Shown: positions 35,470 through 44,765 of the stretch, one piece after another
Position numbering within the stretch: position 1 is the first letter of the stretch
Layout of the letters: every line of letters starts with the position of its first letter
Source of the DNA: Sulfurospirillaceae bacterium
GTDB lineage: Bacteria; Campylobacterota; Campylobacteria; Campylobacterales; Sulfurospirillaceae
NCBI GenBank assembly: GCA_028684065.1
Contig: JAQUGO010000002.1
Span: forward strand, 62,001-126,000
Direction: 5' to 3'
Length of the DNA: 64,000 bases
Program-made: the position numbers and the translations under genes
The notes under the pieces: generated by a model
Databases searched by the model: none
Told to the model about the DNA's origin: nothing
The model's input: the letters and a program-made list of their open reading frames with translations, nothing else

Positions 35470-36327
35470 CTATCTTAACTTTTCAAGTCTCTCTCGTTTG
35501 GTCCCAATTTCACCTATTTGTACACCAAAGTTACCGTCGACAATGACCACTTCACCCATAGCAATAACTTTATCTCCTACGAGGATTTCAAGTGGATCAT
35601 TGGCTAATTGATCTAATTCTATCACCGAGCCTATATCCATGCTCAAAACATCTTTCAGAAGCATTTTTTTGGAACCTATACGTACGCGAATAGGTAATTT
35701 GACATCTTTAATAAGCTCAATATTACTTATCTCTTCAGGGCTCATGTTGGGTACTGATTTTTTTGGTTGTTCACTGACTTGCTCTTCTTTCATAGGATTT
35801 CCAGAAGTTGGAGCGTCCCCTTCAATAACACTACTCAACCCATCACTAAGAGCAAAAGCCATCATATCATGGGAATTATGAATCGCTAAATTATAAATAA
35901 ATAATTTTTCATAGCCATGAAAATCAACACCCCCATCAATCGCAATATAATCTACTTGATCTACAGAAAAATTGAGTTTTGGCATATTTTTTTGACTACC
36001 CAAAGAACGTGAAAAAGAACTTAATATATTGGAAATAATTTCTTTAGTTGCATCTAAATCATCTGCATCCATCTCTTCTTTTTCATTTCCTTCACCACCT
36101 AACATCATATCACCAATAGCAGTTGCTAGGGAGGTGGCAATAGTGACTCTCATTGTACCACTTAAATCACCACTAACTCTGACATCAGCTTTAGCGAGAG
36201 GAGGAACAAGTTTTATCTTACTCTCACCACTTTCTTCTTTATTGAGTTCTACTTTAGGTGCAATACCCGTTAATCCCTCAATGGTTGAGATTATCTCTTG
36301 TTCTAATAATTGTACAAATACATTCAC
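35470..36327 (-). CDS. fliY: Flagellar motor switch protein FliY
   Basis: About 285 residues. The N-terminal CheC-like region begins with a VQLLEQEIISTIEGLTG helix. The C-terminal 80 residues are a FliN/SpoA domain (LPIRVRIGSKKMLLKDVL and VIDGNFGVQIGEI-like segments). It is part of the C-ring with FliM. I choose GTG 36327 (AAGGGG six bases upstream) over ATG 36354, which would overlap fliM by 17 bases and add residues absent from the usual N-terminus. Confidence 0.88.
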   Translation of the reverse strand: MNVFVQLLEQEIISTIEGLTGIAPKVELNKEESGESKIKLVPPLAKADVRVSGDLSGTMRVTIATSLATAIGDMMLGGEGNEKEEMDADDLDATKEIISNILSSFSRSLGSQKNMPKLNFSVDQVDYIAIDGGVDFHGYEKLFIYNLAIHNSHDMMAFALSDGLSSVIEGDAPTSGNPMKEEQVSEQPKKSVPNMSPEEISNIELIKDVKLPIRVRIGSKKMLLKDVLSMDIGSVIELDQLANDPLEILVGDKVIAMGEVVIVDGNFGVQIGEIGTKRERLEKLR

Positions 36328-36337
36328 CTTATTCCCC

Positions 36338-37396
36338 TTATCCCTGTGTATCAAATGAAGAAATTTTTGATATTCTAAATTGTTCTAATTTCTCAAGAGC
36401 ACTCTTAATTTCATCTTTATCTGTTTTAACTAATTGCTCAATTTTAATAGATTTTCGAAAACGATGCAAACCAATTTCCGCTAAGAAAAGCTCTTTCTTG
36501 TCAATCATAACGATGGCTTTATCATCGGCAGCTCTATCCAAACGGATAATATCCCCTTGCTTTAAATCAAGCAATTCACCAACGCTTAATTCTGCCTGCC
36601 CAATGATAGCCTCATTAAAGACTTCTGCACGACTGATTAACGTATTAAGCTCTTTGTTACGACTTTTTTTAGCACTGGTTTCACCCAACATAATATCACG
36701 ATTCGCAAGACGAGAGAGAATCGGTTCAAGATAAATAACAGGATAACACAAGTTTATCATACCACTAGAATTTCCAATGATAATTTCCATAACCACCATA
36801 ATAACAATCTCATTTTGAGAAACGATTTGAACAACATTGGGACTTGATTCTTTGGTTTCAACCGTTGGGTACATGTCGGTAATCGGTGCCCACGCCTCTT
36901 TAAGCCGTTGCATCACAATACGCAAAATGGCATCTAAAAGATTCAATTCTATATCAGTGAGTTCTCTCGTAGACTCGTAAGCCTCACCTAAACCACCTAG
37001 AAGTCTATCAATCATTGGAAAAGCAATCGAAGGGTTGATTTCAATAACACAATTACCATCCAATGGCTTAATCGAAAAGACGTTAAAACTGGTAGGACTT
37101 GGCAAGGACATTAAAAATTCACCATACGTCATCTGATCGACTGAATGGAGTTGAATTTCGACGATACTACGCATAATGGAGGAAATCTGTGATGCTAAAT
37201 TTCGCGCCATCTTATCATGGATACCTTTGACGGCACGAAGCTGTTCTTTGGAAACACGATTGGGGCGCTTAAAATCATAAAGAATAATCTGACGCGTATC
37301 GCTACCATCATTATCAAGGCCTACAGGAGCATCTCCCTCTTCCTCAACAACTTCTAATAAGGCGTCAATCTCTTCTTGACTTAATATATCAGCCAT
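36338..37396 (-). CDS. fliM: Flagellar motor switch protein FliM
   Basis: 352 residues. The N-terminal CheY-binding peptide LSQEEIDALLEVV is intact. The central CheC-like domain (including the GGLGE segment at LLGGLGEAY) and a C-terminal SpoA domain follow. It is the C-ring protein that receives phospho-CheY and sets rotation direction. It overlaps fliA by eight bases. Confidence 0.95.
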   Translation of the reverse strand: MADILSQEEIDALLEVVEEEGDAPVGLDNDGSDTRQIILYDFKRPNRVSKEQLRAVKGIHDKMARNLASQISSIMRSIVEIQLHSVDQMTYGEFLMSLPSPTSFNVFSIKPLDGNCVIEINPSIAFPMIDRLLGGLGEAYESTRELTDIELNLLDAILRIVMQRLKEAWAPITDMYPTVETKESSPNVVQIVSQNEIVIMVVMEIIIGNSSGMINLCYPVIYLEPILSRLANRDIMLGETSAKKSRNKELNTLISRAEVFNEAIIGQAELSVGELLDLKQGDIIRLDRAADDKAIVMIDKKELFLAEIGLHRFRKSIKIEQLVKTDKDEIKSALEKLEQFRISKISSFDTQG

Positions 37397-38084
37397 GTTT
37401 CATTCCTAACTGCTCTTTAATTCGTGACAATAATTTCTTATGAATTTGTGAAATACGTGACTCACTAATTTCTTTTAAATTCAATTCCTCAAAATAGTAT
37501 AATTGTATAATAAGTTGTTCGCGTTCTTCAAATCCAGAGAGTATCTGAGTAACTAAGGTAAGAAGCTCATCACGCTCTACTTTTTGAACGGTATCTTCTT
37601 CTGACAGAATTGTAATCTGCTCATTAAGAGACATCACAGAAACGATCATTGCACTGTTACGTGCTTCGGCTATTTTTTCAATATCTTCATTTAAAACCTG
37701 CGCTAAATAAGCATCATCTGGTTCATTTCCATGCTCACTCAAGTAATTCATAATTTCATGATCAACCATTTTAATCAATCGTCTATTGGCTCGGCTCATC
37801 GTATCCAAAGAGCGTAAAAAATCGAGCATTGAACCATACACTCGTTTCTTTCCATAGCCCCAAAAAGAATCATTCTGATCTTTATCATATCGACGAGAAA
37901 GCTTAATCATCTCTTCAGTTCCAATAGAAATCAAATCATTCACATCCACAGAAGCAGGTAAACGTTCACGCAAGCGATACGCCATCGCCCTTACGGCTGG
38001 TAAATATTGCAAGACTAATGCGTCTTGCTCTTTTTTAATATTCTGGCTATAAGGATTAAGCTGCTTTTTGACTGTGTGATTCAT
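37389..38084 (-). CDS. fliA: Flagellar sigma factor FliA with shortened region 4.2
   Basis: 231 residues. Sigma regions 2 (VNDLISIGTEEMIKLSRRYD) and 3 are normal. Region 4 reads LNLKEISESRISQIHKKLL at about residues 201-219. In family members about six residues (such as GxVLxI) separate the LKEI helix from the recognition helix ESRVSQIH, so the first half of the helix-turn-helix looks shortened. The frame is kept. This could impair -35 recognition or be a lineage feature. Position between the small membrane protein and fliM is as in C. jejuni. Confidence 0.9.
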   Translation of the reverse strand: MNHTVKKQLNPYSQNIKKEQDALVLQYLPAVRAMAYRLRERLPASVDVNDLISIGTEEMIKLSRRYDKDQNDSFWGYGKKRVYGSMLDFLRSLDTMSRANRRLIKMVDHEIMNYLSEHGNEPDDAYLAQVLNEDIEKIAEARNSAMIVSVMSLNEQITILSEEDTVQKVERDELLTLVTQILSGFEEREQLIIQLYYFEELNLKEISESRISQIHKKLLSRIKEQLGMKHG

Positions 38085-38424
38085 TAATTTCTGGCGAGCC
38101 TTTCATAATCTTCTCATACTGTTGGTTCATCATATCTAGACTGGATAATAACCCATCAATAACCTTTTCACGCGATTCAAGCTCACTAATAAAATAATCT
38201 CCAATTTGTTCGTGGTCTTGCTTATTAAACACAAACCGACCAACACGCTCAAAATCAAAAAAGTTCATAACGGCAACATGGATAATTAAATAAAACACTA
38301 ATGTTATCTCAAGAGTATAAAATAAGATATTCTCTGGTTCTGAAAAGTTTAATACAGAAAAAATTAATCCTATGAAAAATCCACAAATCGTAAAAAAATA
38401 GATGAAATTTTCTGAACTAACCAT
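38056..38424 (-). CDS. Small membrane protein between flhG and fliA
   Basis: 122 residues with two membrane helices near the N-terminus (FIYFFTICGFFIGLIFSV and a second at about 35-57), then a soluble, possibly coiled-coil tail. Its place between flhG and fliA equals that of the conserved hypothetical Cj0062c. No function is known. It overlaps fliA by 29 bases, which suggests coupled translation with the sigma factor. Confidence 0.75.
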   Translation of the reverse strand: MVSSENFIYFFTICGFFIGLIFSVLNFSEPENILFYTLEITLVFYLIIHVAVMNFFDFERVGRFVFNKQDHEQIGDYFISELESREKVIDGLLSSLDMMNQQYEKIMKGSPEINESHSQKAA

Positions 38425-38447
38425 GCAATACCTTTTGTGAAATTTAT

Positions 38448-39320
38448 CTAAAATTGTTCAATAATACGCTTAAAGAAGCTACCAAAGCTTTTTTCTGTAT
38501 CATTTTGAAGCACTTTTCGTTCCAATTTATAAACCAAATTATTGACGACACGCTTCATATCCATTGCTGGAAGTGAATTGGGTGCATCATTGGTAAAAAG
38601 CGTTCGCTGTTTAATACTCCTAGAAATGATTTTATCTTCAGGTAATTTACCAATTAAATTGAGTTTTAACTCATTCCCAATATTGGCCATAGCGACTTTA
38701 TTAATCTTATCAAAAATAAGTTGTGCCTCTTTTTCATTTTTGGTCATGTTAAGTAAAAGATGAATATACGGCTGGCTTTTGCTGGTGATTTTAATCGTAG
38801 CATAGGCATCTGTAATGGCCGCAGGGTCAGGTACAGTAACCACAATAACCTCATCAGCAGCTTCTAGGAAAAGTTGTATGTGCTCACCAATGCCAGCACC
38901 TGTATCGATTATCATAAAATCCAAATCATCTAAAACTTTAGTCTCTTCAAAAAATCGTTCGTATAAAAATTGCTCAGAGTATTTTAAAATCTCATCACCA
39001 CTTTCACCAGGAATTAAAATAAGATTTTTTTTCACATGCACAATGATATCGTTGAGTGAACATTCCCCTTTGAGTACATGTAAGATATTTTTATCAATCC
39101 GAACATTTAAGATAACATCTAAATTGGCCAATCCAATATCAGCATCAAAAAGAGCGACTTTATAGCCATTGTTGGCTAAGATATTGGCCATATTGGCACT
39201 CACGGTACTCTTGCCAACACCACCTTTACCGCTTGTGATGGCGATAAACTTGGTACGGCTATTTTTTTTGGTAGTGCTATTGCCTACTAACTCGTGAAGC
39301 TTATTTGCCTGATTTTCCAT
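38448..39320 (-). CDS. flhG: MinD-like flagellar number regulator FlhG
   Basis: About 290 residues of the ParA/MinD ATPase family. The deviant Walker A GKGGVGKST, the switch MIIDTGAGIG and a C-terminal amphipathic helix for membrane binding are visible. It works with FlhF to set flagellar number and place. The start ATG 39320 (AGAGG upstream, N-terminus MENQANKLHELV) fits the family better than ATG 39341; both overlap the flhF end. Confidence 0.92.
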   Translation of the reverse strand: MENQANKLHELVGNSTTKKNSRTKFIAITSGKGGVGKSTVSANMANILANNGYKVALFDADIGLANLDVILNVRIDKNILHVLKGECSLNDIIVHVKKNLILIPGESGDEILKYSEQFLYERFFEETKVLDDLDFMIIDTGAGIGEHIQLFLEAADEVIVVTVPDPAAITDAYATIKITSKSQPYIHLLLNMTKNEKEAQLIFDKINKVAMANIGNELKLNLIGKLPEDKIISRSIKQRTLFTNDAPNSLPAMDMKRVVNNLVYKLERKVLQNDTEKSFGSFFKRIIEQF

Positions 39321-40581
39321 GTTCGCCTCTCTTTTTTTCAAACCCGTCTAAAATGCACTCTACTAAAAAATCACTCGAAGCTGCGACAATATCATCAGGC
39401 ACCTCTTGCCCAATGGAAAAATAACTTACTGGTTTATCAATATCGTATATCAAAGAAAATATCGTTCCAAAAACCTTCGTTTCATCAAATTTTGTAAAAA
39501 TAAGGGTATCAATATCTAAAAAAGAGAAATTTTTATAAATCTCTTTAAGGTCTTCAAGTTTTGTACCCGCTGAAAGTACAAGATTCACATCGATTTGATA
39601 ATTACTACTTTGAATAAATTTATTAAGTTTGACAAGCTTTTCTTTATCATATTGCGAGCTACCCACGGTATCAATCAAAATAACATCACAATGAGCAAGG
39701 GAAGTCAATGCTTTGTTAAAATCTTCCGTATCAACAACATCTTCTATCGGTAAACGCATCATTTTTGCATACTGAAACAACTGCTCCACGGCACCAATAC
39801 GATAGGTATCAAGGGTGATAATTCCCACCTTTGAACGTTTTTCTTGAATATACGAATACCGAGCCGCTAATTTGGCAATCGTTGTTGTTTTACCCACTCC
39901 CGTAGGCCCTACAAACATCATAATACGCTTACTACCTTTGGGCATCTCCGCTTCCATTCGTACAGGAATGAGTTTACGAAGGAGCACTTGAAAATAGCGT
40001 TTGATAGTTTCACTGCTATTTTTCATACGACTTGGCATATGTTCAAGCGTTAAATTCATAATATTTTCAAGGTGATCTTCACCCATACCGCTAAATTTGG
40101 CTAATTTATAAATCTCTGAAAATTCTGAAGGAATAGCTAAATTGTTACGGTGATGTGCTTTTTCTTCCCAAAACATTTCTTGAATCAGTTTGATTTTATC
40201 GGCTAATTTTGTAATCTCATTTTTAATATCGCCCAAACCTTCATTATTAATCAATTTTTGAGTATTCTTTGGAGGCAAAAAATCCGCATTTTCATTCGTT
40301 GCTTGAGCAATTTGTGTTATCTGTTTAGCCGCTTCGGAAAGGCTAAAAAGCACATCATCACTGCTTTGGTAGCGATTTTGTTGTGGTTGAACGTCTTTGA
40401 TGGGTTGAGGTTTTTGATTTTCATCAATGGCGACAACCACTTCATAAAGGGCGGAGGAGTTAATTGTCTTTTTTTTAACCTGCTTGGTACTAATTACTAA
40501 AGCATTTTCACCACACTCATGTTGCGCTTTTTTGAGTGCTTCTGCTGGAGTTTCACCACTAAACGTATGAAATTTCACCAT
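39301..40581 (-). CDS. flhF: Flagellar SRP-type GTPase FlhF
   Basis: About 426 residues. The N-terminal basic domain begins MVKFHTFSGETPAEALKKAQ, the family start, which selects ATG 40581 (AAGGAAG upstream) over the longer frame from 40644. The NG GTPase domain has MMFVGPTGVGKTTTIAKLA, DTYRIGAVEQL, DVILIDTVGSSQ and TKFDE. It directs the first flagellar parts to the pole and is needed for flagellar gene expression in Campylobacterota. Confidence 0.93.
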   Translation of the reverse strand: MVKFHTFSGETPAEALKKAQHECGENALVISTKQVKKKTINSSALYEVVVAIDENQKPQPIKDVQPQQNRYQSSDDVLFSLSEAAKQITQIAQATNENADFLPPKNTQKLINNEGLGDIKNEITKLADKIKLIQEMFWEEKAHHRNNLAIPSEFSEIYKLAKFSGMGEDHLENIMNLTLEHMPSRMKNSSETIKRYFQVLLRKLIPVRMEAEMPKGSKRIMMFVGPTGVGKTTTIAKLAARYSYIQEKRSKVGIITLDTYRIGAVEQLFQYAKMMRLPIEDVVDTEDFNKALTSLAHCDVILIDTVGSSQYDKEKLVKLNKFIQSSNYQIDVNLVLSAGTKLEDLKEIYKNFSFLDIDTLIFTKFDETKVFGTIFSLIYDIDKPVSYFSIGQEVPDDIVAASSDFLVECILDGFEKKRGEHGKSGK

Positions 40582-40589
40582 CTCTTCCT

Positions 40590-41051
40590 TTACAAATTGT
40601 GTAACATACTTAACGGAACGCACACCGATAAACGCTCCATCCATCTTGGGTGAGGAACGATTAAACCCTTTTGATGAATACGTTTATTGCTAAAAAATAT
40701 TATATCCAAATCCAATGTTCTTGGTCCATTTTTGAAGACTCTTACACGCCCAAAAAGAGCCTCTACATGTAAAAGTATTTTTAGTAATGCTTTAGGCGCT
40801 AGTGAAGTTTGCATCACAAGAACAGCATTGTAAAAATCATTTTGTTCCAGATAACCAAATGGTGGATTTTTAAAGACTAAAGAACTCTCAACGACATGTA
40901 AACGTCTATCGTTTTGCAGATAACGCATAAGCTTTACAAACCGCTTTTTGACATCCCCTTCATTACCACCAACACCTACGACAACTCTGTATTTAAAAGC
41001 GGTGTTTGACGCTTGTATATTAGGGAAAAAAGAAATTCTTTCTAACTTCAA
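40590..41051 (-). CDS. folK: 6-hydroxymethyl-7,8-dihydropterin pyrophosphokinase
   Basis: 153 residues. The catalytic loops GVGGNEGDVKKRF and GPRTLDLDIIFF (with the two catalytic Asp) are conserved, as is PHPRWMER. It makes the pterin diphosphate for folate synthesis. Its place between the peptidase and flhF matches other Campylobacterota. It overlaps the peptidase gene by four bases. Confidence 0.93.
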   Translation of the reverse strand: MKLERISFFPNIQASNTAFKYRVVVGVGGNEGDVKKRFVKLMRYLQNDRRLHVVESSLVFKNPPFGYLEQNDFYNAVLVMQTSLAPKALLKILLHVEALFGRVRVFKNGPRTLDLDIIFFSNKRIHQKGLIVPHPRWMERLSVCVPLSMLHNL

Positions 41052-42076
41052 CCAATTACCTCAGCACCCTTACTGGTCATAATAACCGTATCTTCAATGC
41101 GCACGCCAAACTCATCAGGCAGATAAATCCCTGGCTCAATCGTAAAGACCATATTTTCTTCAATGCGTGTTAAAGAACGTGCACCAATCACAGGTAACTC
41201 GTGAATATCTAAACCTACACCATGGCCTGTAGAATGGATAAAAAACTTTCCAAAGCCCGCGTGCTCTATCACTTCACGTGCTGCTTTGTCGATTTCGTTG
41301 GCTAGAACACCCACTTTTGCTGCCTTAATGGCCGCTTCTTGGGCGAACAAAACCGTATCGTAGACTTTTTGTCGATGCCCATCACTGAAGATTTGCTCTT
41401 TTTCAAAACCAAAATACTCACCAAAACTGCTTGTTCGTGTACGATCCGAACAATAACGCTGATACATCACACCTGCATCTAACAAAACTAACTCATTTTG
41501 TATTAATTGTGTTGTCGTAGGCAAGGCATGAGGTTTGGCAGCATTGGCTCCAAAAGCCACAATGGGCGAAAAACTTAGTCCCAATTGTCCGTGGTATTTA
41601 AATATCGCTTCGGCTTCAAAATGTGCCATTTTTTCATCAATACCTAAACCATCCTTTTGTAAAAACTCACCAAAACGGTAAAAGGCATCTTTGCCATACT
41701 TAGCGGCTTGTCGTAAAATATTGAGCTCGGCATTGCTCTTAATAATGCGCTTTTGTTGTGAAAAATTAGGTTTTTTTTGAAATGTAATGGAAAGTTTATT
41801 GCTTAAACGTGCAAACTCATCCACACTCCATTCACTAGGATTGTACGCGATGGCTTTGATACCACTTTTACGAATGAGCAATCGTACCGTTTTGAGTAGA
41901 TCACGTCTATCGCCCTCTAAAACAACTGCATGTTTTACAACTTCAGAAGCTTCCGTGGTATAGCGTGCATCCGTGATAAAAAATGCTTCACTTCCTAATT
42001 TTAAAAAAACTTCATTATCACATGAAAAGCCGCACTCGTAATAGACGGCATTTTCATTTTTGAGAATGTAATTCAC
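41048..42076 (-). CDS. M24-family Xaa-Pro aminopeptidase/dipeptidase
   Basis: About 342 residues, a creatinase-type N-terminal domain and a pita-bread metallopeptidase domain. Metal-binding residues occur in LLDAGVMYQRYCSDRTRT, HSTGHGVGLDIHE and FTIEPGIYLP. It releases N-terminal residues before proline. The frame opens at 42127 inside aroQ, but the likely start is GTG 42076, one base after the aroQ stop, giving the family N-terminus NYILKNENAVYY. Confidence 0.85.
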   Translation of the reverse strand: MNYILKNENAVYYECGFSCDNEVFLKLGSEAFFITDARYTTEASEVVKHAVVLEGDRRDLLKTVRLLIRKSGIKAIAYNPSEWSVDEFARLSNKLSITFQKKPNFSQQKRIIKSNAELNILRQAAKYGKDAFYRFGEFLQKDGLGIDEKMAHFEAEAIFKYHGQLGLSFSPIVAFGANAAKPHALPTTTQLIQNELVLLDAGVMYQRYCSDRTRTSSFGEYFGFEKEQIFSDGHRQKVYDTVLFAQEAAIKAAKVGVLANEIDKAAREVIEHAGFGKFFIHSTGHGVGLDIHELPVIGARSLTRIEENMVFTIEPGIYLPDEFGVRIEDTVIMTSKGAEVIG

Positions 42077-42077
42077 G

Positions 42078-42551
42078 TTAGGCTTTTTGGCTTTCTTGTG
42101 CTTTTCTAATCGCTTCGATTTCGCCAAGCATTTGCATCATTGAGATCATCGCTAGGTGGTAACCGAAAGGACCAAAACCGCTAATTTGACCCGTACAAAC
42201 AGCTGCTGTTAAACTTTTTTGGCGGAACTCTTCACGTCTGTAAATATTACTAATATGTACTTCGATAGCTGGTAAACTGACCGCACTAATGGCATCACGA
42301 ATCGCGATTGATGTGTGTGTATATGCCGCTGGATTGATGATGATACCATCAGCATCACCTAAACACTCTTGAATTTTATCAACTAATTCACCCTCAAGAT
42401 TGGATTGAAAAAATTCGATTTCAAAATTGTTTTGTTTCGCAACAGCTTCCATTTGAGAGTGAATCTCTTCAAGTTTCATGCCACCATAGATATTTTGCTC
42501 TCTATGACCGAGCATGTTTAAATTTGGTCCTTGAATTACAACAATCTTCAT
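42078..42551 (-). CDS. aroQ: 3-dehydroquinate dehydratase, type II
   Basis: 157 residues. The family start [14 protein letters not shown] is complete, as are [11 protein letters not shown] (catalytic His region) and [15 protein letters not shown]. It performs the third step of the shikimate pathway. It is first in the long leftward array that continues into the flagellar genes. Confidence 0.96.
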   Translation of the reverse strand: MKIVVIQGPNLNMLGHREQNIYGGMKLEEIHSQMEAVAKQNNFEIEFFQSNLEGELVDKIQECLGDADGIIINPAAYTHTSIAIRDAISAVSLPAIEVHISNIYRREEFRQKSLTAAVCTGQISGFGPFGYHLAMISMMQMLGEIEAIRKAQESQKA

Positions 42552-42629
42552 TGATTACCTTTTTATTTAAAATTTTGTTCTATTATAGCAAGGCTTAGTT
42601 TAGGATACAATTACGTCAAAAGAAGAAGG

Positions 42630-43865
42630 ATGAAAGTGAAGATTTTAGAAGCAGATTTTGTGCTGACATGTAACGAAACGTTTGAGATAATTCAAAAAGG
42701 TGCAGTGGCCTTTGAAGAGACGATAATCGAAGTGGGAGAAAGTGAGCAACTCAAAGCTAAATACCCCAATGCAACGCATATTTTTACACCACCACATAGT
42801 GTCATTATGCCTGGTCTCATTAATGTGCACGTACACTTAGAATTTAGCGCCAATGCCACGATGCTACACTATGGTGATTTTATCCCATGGCTACAATCGG
42901 TCATTAAGCATCGTGAATCTCTAAGTCAAATGGCGACAACAGAGTTGATAGCCGAAAAATTACAAACAATGTTACGCTCAGGTACGACCTCTTTAGGGGC
43001 TATTAGCAGTTTTGGAGCTGACCTAGAAGCCTGCTCACAAGCACCACAGCGTGTTGTTTTTTTTAATGAAGTTTTAGGCTCAAATCCTGGCACAGTAGAT
43101 GCCATGTATGGGGATTTTTTAGGGCGCTATCACCAAAGTAAGGATGAAGCTTCCTCGATATTTTTCCCTGCTATTGCGATTCATTCGCCTTATTCAACAC
43201 ACCCTATTTTAGCAAAAAAGGCGATTGAATTGGCCTTTAGCGACCATGTCAATCTCTCAACCCATTTTATGGAGAGTCAGGCTGAGCGTGATTGGCTTGA
43301 TGAGGGAAAAGGTGATTTCACACAGTTTTTAACCGCTTTTAACCCTTACGCTAAACCGATGTGTTCAGCCGAGGAATTTCTCACGCTTTTTAATTCACTG
43401 CCTACACTTTTTACGCACAGTGTTCACGCTAGTGCGCAAGAATATGCAACGATAGCGGCACAGCATGGAACACTGACGCATTGCCCGATGTCCAACCGCC
43501 TTTTGGGTGTAGGTGCCCTTGATTTAGAAGCCGTCAGCAAACACGCTATTAACCTTACCGTAGGCACCGATGGCTTAAGTTCGAATATCTCTTTAAGCCT
43601 TTGGGACGAACTGCGTGCGGCTTTAATGATGCACACGAATAGTCCTCTTGAAGCCTTGTCAAAAACGCTTCTTAAAGCCGTTACATGTAACGCTTCAAAA
43701 GCTTTAAATCTGCCTGCTGGAAAACTTGAAAAAGGCTTATTGTCAGACATTATCGTTGCTACTTTACCACAAGAAGTCGATAGTATTGAACAACTCCCAG
43801 CTCAGCTTATTTTACATACCCATCAAACACACTTAACTTTTATAAACGGAGAACTTGTATGCTAA
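42630..43865 (+). CDS. Aminofutalosine deaminase-family amidohydrolase
   Basis: 411 residues of the COG0402 amidohydrolase superfamily. Metal ligands occur in NVHVHLEF, a central IHSPYSTHP, and GTDGLSSN. Related enzymes deaminate 6-aminofutalosine, S-adenosylhomocysteine or similar adenosine compounds; the precise substrate is not settled by sequence. ATG 42630 is very close to the AAGAAGG ribosome site, so GTG 42636 is an alternative start. A TACAAT box at 42606-42611 may be its -10. It lies divergent from aroQ and overlaps sppA by seven bases, as in C. jejuni. It holds a TTACATGTAA copy at 43681. Confidence 0.82.
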   Translation: MKVKILEADFVLTCNETFEIIQKGAVAFEETIIEVGESEQLKAKYPNATHIFTPPHSVIMPGLINVHVHLEFSANATMLHYGDFIPWLQSVIKHRESLSQMATTELIAEKLQTMLRSGTTSLGAISSFGADLEACSQAPQRVVFFNEVLGSNPGTVDAMYGDFLGRYHQSKDEASSIFFPAIAIHSPYSTHPILAKKAIELAFSDHVNLSTHFMESQAERDWLDEGKGDFTQFLTAFNPYAKPMCSAEEFLTLFNSLPTLFTHSVHASAQEYATIAAQHGTLTHCPMSNRLLGVGALDLEAVSKHAINLTVGTDGLSSNISLSLWDELRAALMMHTNSPLEALSKTLLKAVTCNASKALNLPAGKLEKGLLSDIIVATLPQEVDSIEQLPAQLILHTHQTHLTFINGELVC

Positions 43866-44725
43866 ATGTGATTAAAAAACCTTTTATCTGGATAGGTGCC
43901 ATTCTAAGTTATATCCAAAACCATTTTAAAGCGATGCTTTTTGTCTTGCTTGTGATTCTAATTTTTGGTTCTATCGGTGAAGATAAACTCGATACTCCCA
44001 ATTTAGGCGTCATCAAAATTGAGGGCGAAATTACCAAGGTCGATGACATTTTAGAAAATATTGACAAAGCCATCAAAGATGAACGCATCAAAGGTGTGCT
44101 CTTGCATGTAGACTCTCCTGGTGGCGCGCTTGCCCCTTCCATCGAACTTTCTATGGCGGTTAAACGTTTAGCACTGAAAAAACCTGTGGTTGCTTATGCC
44201 GCAGGTAGTATGACCAGTGGAAGTTACTACGCTTCGATTTGGTCAAACTATATTATCGCCAATCCAGGTGCTTTCATCGGCTCTATCGGTGTACTGTTTC
44301 AAGCACCTAATGTCTCAGAATTGGCTAAAAAACTGGGCATTTCAGAGCAAATTATCACTGCAGGTGAATACAAACAGATGGGTACCTTCACCCGTGAATG
44401 GACACCTAAAGAACGTGGGGCACTCAAAGAACTTATCGATGATGCATATGGTTTGTTTATCAAAGATGTTGCTTTAGCACGTGGGTTGGATGCGACTAAG
44501 CCCGAAAGCTTCGCGAATGCGCGTGTTTTTATCGCCGAAAAAGCCTTACATGTGAAGCTCATTGATGAAGTAGGTTCCATCGCTGAAGCCAAAGCAAAAC
44601 TCGTCGAACTGACAGGCGTTAAAACAGCCGTTTGGGAAAAACCTGATGCAGTGGATAAATGGATGAAAAAATTAGAGAGTAGCAGTAAATTACCCATTTT
44701 TAATTTGATGGGCTATTTAAAATAA
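43859..44725 (+). CDS. sppA: Signal peptide peptidase SppA
   Basis: 288 residues, the short SppA form. One N-terminal membrane helix (AMLFVLLVILIFGSIG) anchors a ClpP-like serine protease domain with a Ser nucleophile in AAGSMTSGSYYAS and a Lys general base in GEYKQMGTFT. It degrades cleaved signal peptides in the inner membrane. The gene starts inside the deaminase gene. Confidence 0.92.
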   Translation: MLNVIKKPFIWIGAILSYIQNHFKAMLFVLLVILIFGSIGEDKLDTPNLGVIKIEGEITKVDDILENIDKAIKDERIKGVLLHVDSPGGALAPSIELSMAVKRLALKKPVVAYAAGSMTSGSYYASIWSNYIIANPGAFIGSIGVLFQAPNVSELAKKLGISEQIITAGEYKQMGTFTREWTPKERGALKELIDDAYGLFIKDVALARGLDATKPESFANARVFIAEKALHVKLIDEVGSIAEAKAKLVELTGVKTAVWEKPDAVDKWMKKLESSSKLPIFNLMGYLK

Positions 44726-44729
44726 TAGT

Positions 44730-44759
44730 GAGACAACCTCTCTTATGAGGGGTTGTCTC
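44730..44759. terminator. Terminator hairpin after sppA
   Basis: A 12-bp stem of GAGACAACCTCT with AGGGGTTGTCTC (one G-U pair), followed by TTTAGG. It lies between the convergent sppA and pheA. Confidence 0.7.
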
Positions 44760-44765
44760 TTTAGG

